Source of the DNA: Prevotella sp.
GTDB taxonomy: Bacteria; Bacteroidota; Bacteroidia; Bacteroidales; Bacteroidaceae
Length of the DNA stretch: 64,000 bases
Direction of reading: 5' to 3'
Assembly: GCA_017554145.1 (NCBI GenBank)
Contig: JAFZIZ010000021.1
Span: forward strand, 1-64,000
In this document: one piece after another, positions 51,257 through 60,566 of the stretch
Position numbering within the stretch: the first letter of the stretch is position 1
Layout: the number at the start of each line of letters is the position of its first letter
Position numbers and translations under genes: made by a program
Notes under the pieces: generated by a model
Database searches by the model: none
What the model was told of the DNA's origin: nothing
Seen by the model: the letters and a program-made list of their open reading frames with translations, nothing else

Positions 51257-53881
51257 CTATGGCTCATCGTCATAGTTGTCGTCTTCTAATTCCTCGTCAT
51301 AGTAGCTGCTGCCGCCGTTATGCATCCAGCGTCTCCGGCTGCGCTCGGCGATGTTCAGCTTTCTATGGCTGTCTGCATTGAGCTTGGGTAGAAGGTCATG
51401 AACCCAATCCCTGACGGTGTGCTTGTAGTGGAGGAACTTCTCTATCATGGCGAGGTCGGTATAGATTCTCGCCAGTCGCGCCTCGATTCCTTTGGCGATC
51501 TCCAAGCGGTCACTGGCCCAAAGAAGATGGCGTACCCCATCCGTGTCTTGGGTTTCAACGCCTGGCCGTCGTGTGTATTCCACCGTGACCTCACAGGAGG
51601 GATGGTCTTGAGCCAATTCACTCATACGTCGGTTGATGATGGCTGCGTTCTCTTCATCGGACTTCGACGGGTCGAGTTCCATGACCTCTGCCACATGGGT
51701 ATCACTCCAGCTACTGGTCAGTTCCCAATCGATCTGCACGATGGCACGATGAATCTTGATACCCATGAAATATTTGGGCTTTCGAGCGATAGAGACAGTA
51801 GCCTTGAAGGTCACAGTGCCCTTGACGCTGCCGATTGTACCTTCTCGCATAAATGTGTAACCAGTCCACGAGCCGCCATTCGTCCATGTGATGCCATAGG
51901 CATCTTTCATGGTCTTCATCAGTTGCGGGATGCGCGTATAGTCATCAGTCTGGGCCTGTTCACCTTCTTCGGCTTCCTCAATGGCTTGTCTCGTTTCAGC
52001 GATATTCCGGTTGACGGCATCAAGCTGTGATTGCAGTTGCCGGATGTTCTCCCTGTTGCTGTTATAAGTGGCCTGATACTGGTTGTACTCCTCGGTACTC
52101 GTAGCCTGGGACATCAGACGGAGCAGTTCACTGTTCTCTGAGTTGAGTGCGTCAATCCGATTCTGAAGATCAGATGCTTCCTGCTGTAACTGGATGACCC
52201 GAGCCTGAAGTTCCCGAATGTCCACTTCGGCATCACCATTAAGGGTCGTGTACATCGAACATTCCTTGGTATGGCTGCTGGGGGTGCTGCCACAGTCACT
52301 GCATTTATAGGTTGTGCTGCCCTTGCCAAGCGTTCCTCCATCATGACAGGTGATGCTGAAAGTGGCAGAAGCCGCACCCGCCACCTTCTGGGCATTGGAT
52401 GCCTGGTAGTAGTTACGGTTGTCATATCCGATATAATAAGTATAGTTGGCTTCTGTAGGATGGGTGGCGATATAGTCATCCAGGTCTGAGGAATCTTCTA
52501 TGTCACGATGGTCTCCGTTGGCATTATACTGAATCAGGCGGGCATTCATCTGTGCCATGAAAGTGTTCCAGTCCATACTGTAGCTGTCGTAAACAGCCTC
52601 ATAGACCTCTTCTCTGATGTCCCAGGATTTCGTGACCTTTATGGAATAGGCGTATGCCTTGGCATATTGGCCACTACTCGATCTGCTCAGGGTATAGGCA
52701 AGCGATGAATAGTCCATGGTATAGCTGAAGCCATCATTCCTGTTATTGTACTGTCGTACTTTTTCGCGGCTCCATCCGGCATAACTCTCTGAGTTCTGCA
52801 ATGCGGCCTCATATTGGGATGAGGTGGGATAGAAATTCGGATCTGTCGTATTGATACGATACCATTCGCCACTGTACAGAATGCTGTTGTTGTCAGTTGG
52901 CGGATAGTAATCGCAAAGGGTTTCAGATCCGGCATCCCGGCGATATATATAGACACGTTGGGTATAGTAGCTGCCTTGGGTTGCCGATGCGTAGTCATCA
53001 ATCCATCGTGTCAGATTGTAGTCGCTCAGATTGAAGAGGTTGTCGATATTCCCTTGTCCGACCACAGCGGTCAGGACTTGGGCTGCGGAAAGGTCTTTGT
53101 ATTCGTCGTACATATTCCGCGCATTGTCCGCAAGGGTCAGGACACTGCCTAATTTCTCCATGAACGTGCCGCCGAAACTGGTGCCTTGCGACAATTCGCT
53201 GACACCGTTATTGAATCCGGCATTGGCAAGACCGACACCTTTGCTGATCAGGTTATCGAGGTCCGCTTTGAGGTTATCCTCAGTGAACGCGCCTTCGATG
53301 TCATCACCCAGATGCTCGAAAATCTCCTTCCAGTCAATTCCTCCTAAGTTGGCCAGGTTGAAGACGGTTTTCAGGTTTTCGGAAATCTCCAGGAAAGCGA
53401 TGTCGTTGAAACTGAGCGTGCTGTTGGTCACGACATTCTCAAACTGCTGGCATAGGGACTTGACATCTTCGGTGGTCTTCAACAGGTAGCTGCCCCAATA
53501 AATAGCGGTTGACGGGTCTTCAACCATCAGACGGGCACAGACAATGATCTTGGGGATGATCCGCAGCGAGACAATCTTATAGATGCGGTTGTAATAGTAG
53601 TTCTCGTTGCGGTCATCCCACAGGTTGAGACTGGTGAGTGCCTTGCGGTCAAGATACTTGGAAGAAAAGATGCCGGCACTGGCAACCTCGGCAGCCTTAT
53701 AGCTGTCGTATATCTTTTGAAGATTCTCGTTATGAAGGGCTTCCATGGCAGCTTCTGTGGTAAACGCCTCAGACATGGCAGCCATCGTGCCATAATCCAC
53801 ATTGATGCTGTAATACTGTGCCTTGACAGGAATGACTGCCAAGGTCAGCATCAGCATGAGTATGATATGAAGTCTCTTCAT
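51257..53881 (-). CDS. Large secreted transfer protein with coiled coil and zinc ribbon
   Basis: This 874-residue protein has a signal peptide (about 1-21, ending VKAQ). The helical N-terminal third resembles the small periplasmic paralogues. A Tyr/Ser/Asn-rich middle follows (about 300-500), then a four-Cys/His zinc-ribbon-like segment (SITCHDGG ... KCSDCGSTPSSHTKECSM, near 505-540) and a coiled coil (about 545-640). A beta domain (YTFMREGTIGSVKGTVTF) and a basic/acidic tail end YDDEP. It lies 3 bases after the VirB4 ATPase, the TraH place. I do not recognise the family; it may be an extracellular or periplasmic tip or spacer. Confidence 0.6.
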   Translation of the reverse strand: MKRLHIILMLMLTLAVIPVKAQYYSINVDYGTMAAMSEAFTTEAAMEALHNENLQKIYDSYKAAEVASAGIFSSKYLDRKALTSLNLWDDRNENYYYNRIYKIVSLRIIPKIIVCARLMVEDPSTAIYWGSYLLKTTEDVKSLCQQFENVVTNSTLSFNDIAFLEISENLKTVFNLANLGGIDWKEIFEHLGDDIEGAFTEDNLKADLDNLISKGVGLANAGFNNGVSELSQGTSFGGTFMEKLGSVLTLADNARNMYDEYKDLSAAQVLTAVVGQGNIDNLFNLSDYNLTRWIDDYASATQGSYYTQRVYIYRRDAGSETLCDYYPPTDNNSILYSGEWYRINTTDPNFYPTSSQYEAALQNSESYAGWSREKVRQYNNRNDGFSYTMDYSSLAYTLSRSSSGQYAKAYAYSIKVTKSWDIREEVYEAVYDSYSMDWNTFMAQMNARLIQYNANGDHRDIEDSSDLDDYIATHPTEANYTYYIGYDNRNYYQASNAQKVAGAASATFSITCHDGGTLGKGSTTYKCSDCGSTPSSHTKECSMYTTLNGDAEVDIRELQARVIQLQQEASDLQNRIDALNSENSELLRLMSQATSTEEYNQYQATYNSNRENIRQLQSQLDAVNRNIAETRQAIEEAEEGEQAQTDDYTRIPQLMKTMKDAYGITWTNGGSWTGYTFMREGTIGSVKGTVTFKATVSIARKPKYFMGIKIHRAIVQIDWELTSSWSDTHVAEVMELDPSKSDEENAAIINRRMSELAQDHPSCEVTVEYTRRPGVETQDTDGVRHLLWASDRLEIAKGIEARLARIYTDLAMIEKFLHYKHTVRDWVHDLLPKLNADSHRKLNIAERSRRRWMHNGGSSYYDEELEDDNYDDEP

Positions 53882-53884
53882 GTT

Positions 53885-56578
53885 CTATTTCAGGTTTAAC
53901 ACATGTCCTGCCTGGTTGACTTTCTGGGCGAAAGCAAGGGATTTGACGATGCCAGACTTGTTCCAGTCCCGCACATAGGCTTCAATGGCTTTCTGATGGG
54001 AGCATTTCAGTTCCGCTTTGTAGAGTTTCAGGGCTTCTTTCTCTGCCCGTTCCGTCGTGTAGGTCATATAGCATTCTCTCGGCTCCTCAACTCCGTACAC
54101 ATCGCTGACAATTCCTCGACGGATGAAGACTTCACGGAAGAAAGCACGTCCTTCCTTGTTGTCCAGACGATTGATGGTGAAAATCTTACGACATTCCACA
54201 TCGGTCAAACCAAGGACGGTCCTGATGTCATCGAAGCGTTCTTTGAACTTTCCTTGGTCAAGGAGCATGATGACATCGGAATTGTTGATGATGGCTTCCT
54301 TAACAATGGGACTGCTGATGATGTCCTGCAACTCCTGCGTGACCACGCCAACCATCGCCCAGAACTTTCGCGCGGTCTTATAAAGGTACTTGATATACTC
54401 TGCCATCATGGGGGAGGCCACGGCTTTCCATGCCTCCTCGATGACTAGCACTTTACGGTTCTTTTTGATGCGCATCTTCTGCAGGAACACATCCATGATG
54501 ATCAGCGTCACCAGAGGGAAAAGCAGTGGGTCATCCTTGATGGTATCGATCTCAAAGACGATAAAGGTTTCATCAAAGAGCGTGGAATCCAGATTCTCGT
54601 TCAAGGTGCGCTCATGGCTGCCGCCACGGTAGAAATCCATCAGCATGTAGTTATAGGTGCTGATGTCTATTCCGGTAATCTTATTCTCGTAGCAGATATA
54701 GGGAATGCGCTGGGTACTGTATTCGTAGAAAGAGTTGAAGGACAGTTCATGGACCTTCAAGGCTTTTCTGCGGTCTTCCATCTCCTTGATGCGCTGACAG
54801 ATACGAGCCTCAACATCTTCATTGGTGTCCGTGGCACAGCCCTGGGTCGCCGTCTCAATAAGTAACTTCTTATGCAGGGCATCCCTCTGTGAGGCATTGT
54901 AGCCTTTGAAACCTGTGAAATAGGCTTCGTAATACTCTGTTATCACCTGTTCAATCAGGCGGTCTTCTGTTTTCGTCACCTCACCGTTGCTCCCTTTCCA
55001 GATAAGCATGACAAGGTTCTTCAGGAAACCGATCTTCTCCACGTTCAGCTCCTCACGCTGAATGCGGAAAGGATTTATGGTGATGGGGTTCTCTTCCGTA
55101 TAGCTGATATATTTACCTCCCACATATTCGCAGAGTCCTTCGTAGGAGTTACCTGTATCGACCATAACAACGTCTGTATTTTGTTCCCAAAACTGGCGGA
55201 CTACACTGTTCATGTGGAAGCTCTTCCCGCTTCCGCTTGGACCGAGACAGAAAAAATTAGAGTTGTCAGTCAGTTTTTCTTTCCCTTCCTTGCCACTGAT
55301 ATCAATGGCCACGGGCACACCCTGACGGTCTGTATAATAGACCTTTAAGGGGGTATCCTCACTTTTGGCTATCCGCTCCTTGTACATCAGGCAACTGGCA
55401 GCATCACTCAATGTGAGGAAACGGTCATACTCGGCATTCAGGGCATAACAGTTGCCCGGGAAAGAGGCGACGAACAGCTCCAGCTGGTTATAGGCTCGCT
55501 GGCTGATATGAATGCCGATGCGTCCGAAGGCATTCTCCAGATGATTGGTGCATTTCTGAAGGTCGGCATCAGCGTCGATTGTGACGATAAGGTTGAAATG
55601 GCAATATACAAGCTGCTTGTTTTCCCTTGCAATCACTTCCTCTACCTTTTTGATATCCTCCACGGCAATCTGGTTGCTGGGGTTGGGAAGGGAGGCATGG
55701 CGGTTTTTCTTTTTGGCCAACTTGCCCATTTCCTGTTTCTGGTTGGGGATGAAGATGACCTGGTTGAAAACAACACTTTCCGCATTCGGGATGCTGTCAA
55801 CAAACGACATCAGATCAACAGGCATAGTGATGTTGTTTACCTCTATCATGGAATAAGGACGTATCAGTGCTGGCAGGATGATGCTGTCGACATCCACCAG
55901 ACTGTACATCTTGAATTTCCGTGTTCCAATGCCGATAAACTCGTCCTTGACACTGAAATTGTTCAGCGACACCTTCCCGCCCGTGAAATTTTGGGCAAGA
56001 TAGCGGTCAGCATAAGTTCTTACCTCATCCTTGCTCAAGAAAGAGGAACTGACACCACGGTCGCGCAACTGGTCTCTGACCTTGTTGATTTTGACCTGAA
56101 ACTCTCGCCACTTCCTGTTGTTAAAGCTGAAGAGTCGGCTCTTCTTGTTTTCCTGGGTGATTGTAATATAGGTGGTACAGTCGGTATACTCCCTTCCTTC
56201 ATAATAACGGAAGTAGCTTCCAGAAAGAAATTCACGGTTACTGTCATCACAACCACTAAAGTGTTTCCGGGTAAAGATGTCCTGCTTATGGATGGCATAG
56301 CCGTCACCCAACGTGGCCATAAGGGCTGCCATAAGAGCGGAATACTCATAGTAACTATCGATATTGGCGCAGAACTTCTGGACGGGGTTCTGCATGGCAA
56401 GGATGGCAGAGTACTCACCGGTCTTGGTATAGAGCACACCGACACCGTCCACGTCTTCAACGGAGAAGTAGATGTCCTTGAATATCTTTGCTTTTTTGCC
56501 GCCTGTACCAAAAGCAGCAACAGAGATTGCCATACCTATGCTGATGGCGATGAATATGAGGATTACATAGATAACCAT
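53885..56578 (-). CDS. traG: TraG VirB4-like conjugation ATPase
   Basis: This 897-residue ATPase powers assembly of the transfer channel. It has an N-terminal membrane segment (1-22), a VirB4 N-domain, Walker A CLGPSGSGKSFHM (near 448) and Walker B VLVIEEAWKA (near 710), followed by the Gln/Asp region MVGVVTQELQDIISS. It is the Bacteroidetes TraG (VirB4 homologue), not the VirD4 coupling protein at 42024. It follows TraF by a 78-base gap. Confidence 0.9.
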   Translation of the reverse strand: MVIYVILIFIAISIGMAISVAAFGTGGKKAKIFKDIYFSVEDVDGVGVLYTKTGEYSAILAMQNPVQKFCANIDSYYEYSALMAALMATLGDGYAIHKQDIFTRKHFSGCDDSNREFLSGSYFRYYEGREYTDCTTYITITQENKKSRLFSFNNRKWREFQVKINKVRDQLRDRGVSSSFLSKDEVRTYADRYLAQNFTGGKVSLNNFSVKDEFIGIGTRKFKMYSLVDVDSIILPALIRPYSMIEVNNITMPVDLMSFVDSIPNAESVVFNQVIFIPNQKQEMGKLAKKKNRHASLPNPSNQIAVEDIKKVEEVIARENKQLVYCHFNLIVTIDADADLQKCTNHLENAFGRIGIHISQRAYNQLELFVASFPGNCYALNAEYDRFLTLSDAASCLMYKERIAKSEDTPLKVYYTDRQGVPVAIDISGKEGKEKLTDNSNFFCLGPSGSGKSFHMNSVVRQFWEQNTDVVMVDTGNSYEGLCEYVGGKYISYTEENPITINPFRIQREELNVEKIGFLKNLVMLIWKGSNGEVTKTEDRLIEQVITEYYEAYFTGFKGYNASQRDALHKKLLIETATQGCATDTNEDVEARICQRIKEMEDRRKALKVHELSFNSFYEYSTQRIPYICYENKITGIDISTYNYMLMDFYRGGSHERTLNENLDSTLFDETFIVFEIDTIKDDPLLFPLVTLIIMDVFLQKMRIKKNRKVLVIEEAWKAVASPMMAEYIKYLYKTARKFWAMVGVVTQELQDIISSPIVKEAIINNSDVIMLLDQGKFKERFDDIRTVLGLTDVECRKIFTINRLDNKEGRAFFREVFIRRGIVSDVYGVEEPRECYMTYTTERAEKEALKLYKAELKCSHQKAIEAYVRDWNKSGIVKSLAFAQKVNQAGHVLNLK

Positions 56579-56656
56579 CGGTTCCTGTCGTTAATCATGA
56601 AATGAGGGCAACCGGCAGTTTCCGACTGCCCCCATCAGTTGGTTTTCAATGGCACA

Positions 56657-56953
56657 TCATAACTTCGTCATGGTGGCATAGATGAATATACCCTTGTCGG
56701 ACTTCTTGGTATGAAGACCGCGACGCTGTTTCACCATGATCAGCCCCGCACCGCAGCTGATGGAGATGACGGCAAAGGCCAGACCGATGATGAAACCTGC
56801 CATCGCATAGACAAGCATAAAGCCAAGGATGCCGACAGCGGCAGTGATGGCCGCCCATGTGATGTAGCGACCCTGGAGACCCATGAACTCCAAAGGACGC
56901 TGAAGCCCCTTGAACATCGGGTATGCCGTGTATGATTCGGTTTCCTGTGCCAT
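56657..56953 (-). CDS. traF: TraF (DUF4133, VirB3-like)
   Basis: This 98-residue protein has two adjacent membrane helices (about 31-72: AAITAAVGILGFMLVYAMAG, LAFAVISISCGAGLI), preceded by YPMFKGLQRPLEFMGL and followed by a basic tail. This matches the TraF/DUF4133 group, the counterpart of VirB3, which partners the VirB4 ATPase encoded just downstream. Confidence 0.87.
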   Translation of the reverse strand: MAQETESYTAYPMFKGLQRPLEFMGLQGRYITWAAITAAVGILGFMLVYAMAGFIIGLAFAVISISCGAGLIMVKQRRGLHTKKSDKGIFIYATMTKL

Positions 56954-56971
56954 AGCGCTTTAATCATGCAT

Positions 56972-57364
56972 TTAGTTGGTGATGCCGAAGAAGAGAGGCA
57001 GCGCGTTGGCGGCTGCAATCAGGAAGATGCAGGCACCTACGACCATCATGATCTTCTTCTTCACGTCCTGCTCCTCGTTGTTCATGGCGATGTAAACGCT
57101 GATGGCACCCACAACAGCCACTACGCCAGCAAGAGCATAACAGAGGTTCACCACATAGGGGACGTAAGCTGCAATCTGCGTTGCCACCTCCTCCATGGCA
57201 TTGGTTCCTGCTTCATAGCCGGTGTTAGCCAGCGACTGCGCAAAGATGCCTGCGGGCTTCAGGAGAGCGACACAGACCATCAGCACGGCTGCTTTTGCTC
57301 GCATACACATTCCCTCGACTCGCTTGACCGCAGAAGTGATGGCATTCTTGAAGATTTTGCTCAT
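56972..57364 (-). CDS. traE: TraE (DUF4134, pilin-like) copy 2
   Basis: This 130-residue protein has a long basic N-terminus, a signal-like helix (about 24-43, ending IFAQS) and two further membrane helices (about 70-92 and 107-125) separated by the short cytoplasmic turn NNEEQDVKKK. This is the layout of TraE/DUF4134 proteins, which resemble VirB2 pilins. A second gene of the same type lies 70 bases upstream. The longer N-terminus sets it apart. Confidence 0.8.
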   Translation of the reverse strand: MSKIFKNAITSAVKRVEGMCMRAKAAVLMVCVALLKPAGIFAQSLANTGYEAGTNAMEEVATQIAAYVPYVVNLCYALAGVVAVVGAISVYIAMNNEEQDVKKKIMMVVGACIFLIAAANALPLFFGITN

Positions 57365-57434
57365 TTCTGTTCTTTACATTTTTTGGTTTTACAATCAGTG
57401 AATTAACTCCTATTGTTGTTCGCGAATACAATAT

Positions 57435-57797
57435 TCAAAATATGAAATTCATGTTCTGGTAGCCGAAGAAGGCCGGGGCTATGATCATCGCTCCAATCAT
57501 GAACAGGATGCCGCCCACAAGATACATGATGCTCTTGGTGATGTCTCCCTCTTGGTTGTTGATCTTGATGTATATCTGCAAGGCTGAGACAATGACGACG
57601 ATGGCAGCGACCGCATAGAGGATGTCGATGGTGTATATCATCATCGTGCCGACATAGGTGGTCGCCTCAGCCAACCCATCTGCTCCCCATGAGTAATCTA
57701 CCGCTCCGCTCTTGGCGGAAAGCTCTAGGCAAGCGGCAAACGACAATAGGGAACAAAGAGACCTCCACGCCACGGTGTCAATACTTCTGCACTTCAT
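57435..57797 (-). CDS. traE: TraE (DUF4134, pilin-like) copy 1
   Basis: This 120-residue protein has a signal-like N-terminus (about 10-28) and two membrane helices (about 55-77 and 88-110) flanking KINNQEGDITKS, ending FFGYQNMNFIF. It shares layout and the terminal PxFFG motif with copy 2 (PLFFGITN). It overlaps the upstream gene by 20 bases. It is possibly the main pilin or a channel subunit. Confidence 0.82.
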   Translation of the reverse strand: MKCRSIDTVAWRSLCSLLSFAACLELSAKSGAVDYSWGADGLAEATTYVGTMMIYTIDILYAVAAIVVIVSALQIYIKINNQEGDITKSIMYLVGGILFMIGAMIIAPAFFGYQNMNFIF

Positions 57798-58524
57798 CGG
57801 TCAGATCCAAACCTAATTTGTCACCCTCTCCCTTACGCATGAACTGACTTAAAGTGTATGCATCCATTCCATTGGGTTTGGTGGCTATGGTTGCAAGGGC
57901 GGCATTGATTTCTGAAGCACGGGAGGCGGTCTGCGCCGAAACGGAAGGAGCGACAATCGTCTTGATGCCGTATGTCGGTGTGAACAAGGTCTTGTCAAAG
58001 GCTTTGTTCTCATCGAAAGGTTCATCCTCGGGCTGAGAGGATGTGGCATCTTCCATTCTTTCTTCCGTAATGGCGTCAGTTCCAGATGCGGTTTCTTCGG
58101 CCTCTTTTATGGTTTCTTGTACAGCGGCCTCCTCATTAGCTGCCCCGGAAGAGGATGTTGTTTCTGGAAGCACTTCCTCAGAATATGTCCCCTCTCTCTG
58201 AATGACATCATCTACTGGCTGCACCTCATCTGCGGCCTCTTGAATGACAGCCTCGGTCTCATGGGCTTCCATGATGTCAACCTGCTCTTCCTGCTTGGCC
58301 GGTAGCGGGTCTTCAAAACCGAAACCGCCAGTGGCTGTATTCTCCACGACATTACGGGGAGTGTACTCCTCCTCTTCGTCAGTTAAGCCGTCAGCAGGGA
58401 TAGTCGTTACTTCAGGAGTTGCTTCTGACTTGGACTTGGCGTTCAAATCTATGGTCAACATGGCTGCATAATAGAGTATGTAGCCAAAGGTCAAAACGAT
58501 GACGAATAATATAAATGCACTCAT
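57778..58524 (-). CDS. Acidic single-pass membrane protein, first of the tra channel operon
   Basis: This 248-residue protein starts at ATG 58524 (MSAFILFVIV); the longer frame starts at TTG. One membrane helix (about 3-25) is followed by a long disordered acidic region rich in Glu, Thr and Ala (about 35-180) and a small helical C-terminus (LSQFMRKGEGDKLG). It holds the position of TraC/TraD in known elements, which are poorly characterised. A flexible periplasmic spacer is a reasonable guess. Confidence 0.6.
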   Translation of the reverse strand: MSAFILFVIVLTFGYILYYAAMLTIDLNAKSKSEATPEVTTIPADGLTDEEEEYTPRNVVENTATGGFGFEDPLPAKQEEQVDIMEAHETEAVIQEAADEVQPVDDVIQREGTYSEEVLPETTSSSGAANEEAAVQETIKEAEETASGTDAITEERMEDATSSQPEDEPFDENKAFDKTLFTPTYGIKTIVAPSVSAQTASRASEINAALATIATKPNGMDAYTLSQFMRKGEGDKLGLDLTDEVQKY

Positions 58525-58569
58525 TACGGTCGCGTATGGATTTAATCGTTTAACAGCAAAATTGCGGTG

Positions 58570-58577
58570 CAAAATTA
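58570..58577 (-). promoter_or_regulatory. -7 element before the tra channel operon
   Basis: TAATTTTG (minus strand) followed by C fits the Bacteroidetes -7 consensus. Transcription would start near 58563, about 40 bases before the ATG at 58524. The -33 element is weak (TTTA, with a spacer of 16). The 328-base gap 58525-58852 otherwise holds only the hairpin at 58646. Confidence 0.4.
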
Positions 58578-58645
58578 TTTCTGCCGGTCACCATAAACGT
58601 AAGATATGAATGAAATACCGCAATATTTGGGGGCACAATAATGAA

Positions 58646-58677
58646 TTGGTTCTATCCATGCATTAGGGTAGAACCAA
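58646..58677 (-). terminator. Hairpin after the parA-traB pair
   Basis: TTGGTTCTATCC (58646-58657) pairs with GGGTAGAACCAA (58666-58677), a 12-base stem with one G-T pair and the 8-base loop ATGCATTA. It lies about 180 bases after the TraB-like stop on the minus strand. The T tract after it is poor, so it may be a weak terminator or a processing site that separates the two parts of the tra region. Confidence 0.5.
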
Positions 58678-58852
58678 CTATCCACAAAAGTGTGATGTCT
58701 GGCATGCTGATTGACAAAAAGCAGTCAGCAAACTTGCCCTGTCCATCCTTTATCCCTGCAAACGCAAACCATGGCTTTCGCTATGGGTTGCCGATCCTCA
58801 AGGTATCGTCTTTATGTGTCCAAACAGATTGTTGAGCAAGACGTATCACGAT

Positions 58853-59182
58853 TCAAAAGAGATCTTTGGCACTACGTTTGACCTCTCCATCCACAGTACC
58901 ATACTTACGCTCGTAGCTCTTGACGGCTTTTTCAAAGGCGGCATTAACCACATCCTTTATCTGCAAACCTTCACGATTGGCAATGATGCGTATCTTGCGC
59001 AAAAGGGCGGAGGACACGATGGTACAGAAGCGTTCCTCTGGCTGTTTTGTGGATGGGGTGGTCTGTTTCCCTTTTCTCTCATCCACTGAAGGCGGTGAGG
59101 CTGTTGGTTGTTTACTGACGGTCTCTTCTGTATTGGCTCCCGTCAGGCCTGTAAACAGGGCATCCAAATTATTGTTGTTCAT
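58853..59182 (-). CDS. TraB-like DNA-binding protein (DUF3408 type)
   Basis: This 109-residue protein starts at ATG 59182 (MNNNNLDALF), 13 bases after the ParA stop. The first half is disordered. The C-terminal half (RFCTIVSSALLRKIRIIANREGLQ then VNAAFEKAVKSYERKYG) is a ribbon-helix-helix-like domain as in TraB/DUF3408 proteins. It probably binds element DNA and works with ParA in maintenance or transfer. Confidence 0.7.
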   Translation of the reverse strand: MNNNNLDALFTGLTGANTEETVSKQPTASPPSVDERKGKQTTPSTKQPEERFCTIVSSALLRKIRIIANREGLQIKDVVNAAFEKAVKSYERKYGTVDGEVKRSAKDLF

Positions 59183-59195
59183 GTCTTGTCTGTTT

Positions 59196-59960
59196 TCAGG
59201 TGGATTGTATGCGGTGCAGAAACTCGTCTGCGAATTCCTGATAGTCTTTCGCGCCATTGCATTTCGGGTCATAGTCCACAATGTCGGCATTCTCCAACGG
59301 GGCTTCCGCCAAGCGGATGTTCTTGCGTATTTTAGTCTGAAACACGACATCGCCCAAAGTCTGACGGAGATTTGCCTCGATGCCTTTGGAGAGTTTGCTG
59401 GACTCCCATCGGGTAATCAGGATGCCCGTGATGTGTGCGGCAGGGTTCAACCGTGCATGCACCATCTTAATGAAATCGTTTATCATGGTCAGTCCTTTGA
59501 ACGGCAATACCTCTGAGACGAGAGGAATAATGATGTCGGTAGCAGCCGTGAATGCGTTCAGGGTCATCAGGCCCAGGGAGGGTGGACAATCGAAGAAAAT
59601 GAAGCCGTAGGTGTCTGCGATACCTGAATTGTAAAGCGTGTCCGACAAGATGCGTTCTCGGGCAATGGCGGTGGAGAGTTCCACATCTGCCATCGCAAGG
59701 GTCAGGGATGCCGGCACAATGTGGAGATTGTCTGTAATGGCTATCACGGGCAAGCCATCTGCCCTGCCTGTCATGGCATCATAAATGGTGGCTCCATCCG
59801 TCAGGGTGGTGAGCGAGTGGGTGAGATTGGCCTGCGCGTCAAGGTCAATGAGCATGACCTTATAGCCTTTCTTGGACAGTATGCTGCCCAGACTGGCAAC
59901 AGTAGTGGTCTTGCCGACACCACCTTTATGGTTGGCCACGGCGATAATTCTTGTTTTCAT
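59196..59960 (-). CDS. traA: ParA-type ATPase (TraA)
   Basis: This 254-residue P-loop ATPase of the ParA/MinD family has the deviant Walker A NHKGGVGKTTT (10-20), the A' motif VMLIDLDAQANLTHS (near 36) and the Walker B FIFFDCPPSLG (near 125). It occupies the TraA position at the head of the Bacteroidetes tra region and sits before the TraB-like gene. Expected roles are element partition or positioning of the transfer complex. Confidence 0.9.
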   Translation of the reverse strand: MKTRIIAVANHKGGVGKTTTVASLGSILSKKGYKVMLIDLDAQANLTHSLTTLTDGATIYDAMTGRADGLPVIAITDNLHIVPASLTLAMADVELSTAIARERILSDTLYNSGIADTYGFIFFDCPPSLGLMTLNAFTAATDIIIPLVSEVLPFKGLTMINDFIKMVHARLNPAAHITGILITRWESSKLSKGIEANLRQTLGDVVFQTKIRKNIRLAEAPLENADIVDYDPKCNGAKDYQEFADEFLHRIQST

Positions 59961-59963
59961 CTT

Positions 59964-60566
59964 CTATTGCTGATTGTTCGATGATTTTGCTGGTGATGCG
60001 GTTTCTGTCTCGATCATGTGTTCCGCATACCACTGAAGGACCTCCTTGTGGGTCACATTATGGATACTTATTTTGGCACACATGGAAGCGAGGTGTTTCT
60101 GGCCGTCCTTGGAATAGGGGAACCGGAGCAAGGGGATGCCTCCTGAACGGATGACCTTGGTATTATTGCGTTTGGCTATATTCTCCGCATCGAGACCATA
60201 CACCTCCACTGTCTGGGTGTCTTCGATGACAAGGGCGACAACAGTATCATTGCTGATATTCTTGGGGACGAAATGGGCATAGGCGACTTTGGCTTCCATC
60301 AGGTTGTCGGTGGGCACCTCATCATCCGTCTTATAAGTGTTAAGCCCTGCCGCCTCAATACGGAACACAACGGGAAACTCCTTGTTCAGGGCATCAGGGT
60401 GGAACAGTTGCCCGATACGGGCATGTATCTTATCTTCGGTAACGACCTCCTTGCGGAACGCGGCTTCCTGCGTCAGGCTGCCGGTATCTTCCTTGGCGGT
60501 CAGAATATAGCCGTTATCGACATGCTCCAAGGTGAAATACAAAGGGAAACTATTGCTCTGGCTCAT
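59964..60566 (-). CDS. Unknown protein between primase and ParA
   Basis: This 200-residue protein starts at ATG 60566 (MSQSNSFPLYFTLEHV), overlapping the primase gene end by 17 bases. It has a beta-rich first half (NGYILTAKEDTGSL, FPVVFRIEAAGLNTY), a central strand region (TVVALVIEDTQTVEVYGLD) and a C-terminal helix. No family was recognised. Translational overlap with the primase suggests a replication or regulatory role, possibly as an accessory of the primase-helicase. Confidence 0.6.
   Translation of the reverse strand: MSQSNSFPLYFTLEHVDNGYILTAKEDTGSLTQEAAFRKEVVTEDKIHARIGQLFHPDALNKEFPVVFRIEAAGLNTYKTDDEVPTDNLMEAKVAYAHFVPKNISNDTVVALVIEDTQTVEVYGLDAENIAKRNNTKVIRSGGIPLLRFPYSKDGQKHLASMCAKISIHNVTHKEVLQWYAEHMIETETASPAKSSNNQQ

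Noticed and set aside
55508..56605. Long + strand frame of 365 codons
   Set aside because: It is antisense to the VirB4 ATPase gene; its length reflects codon bias of the true gene.
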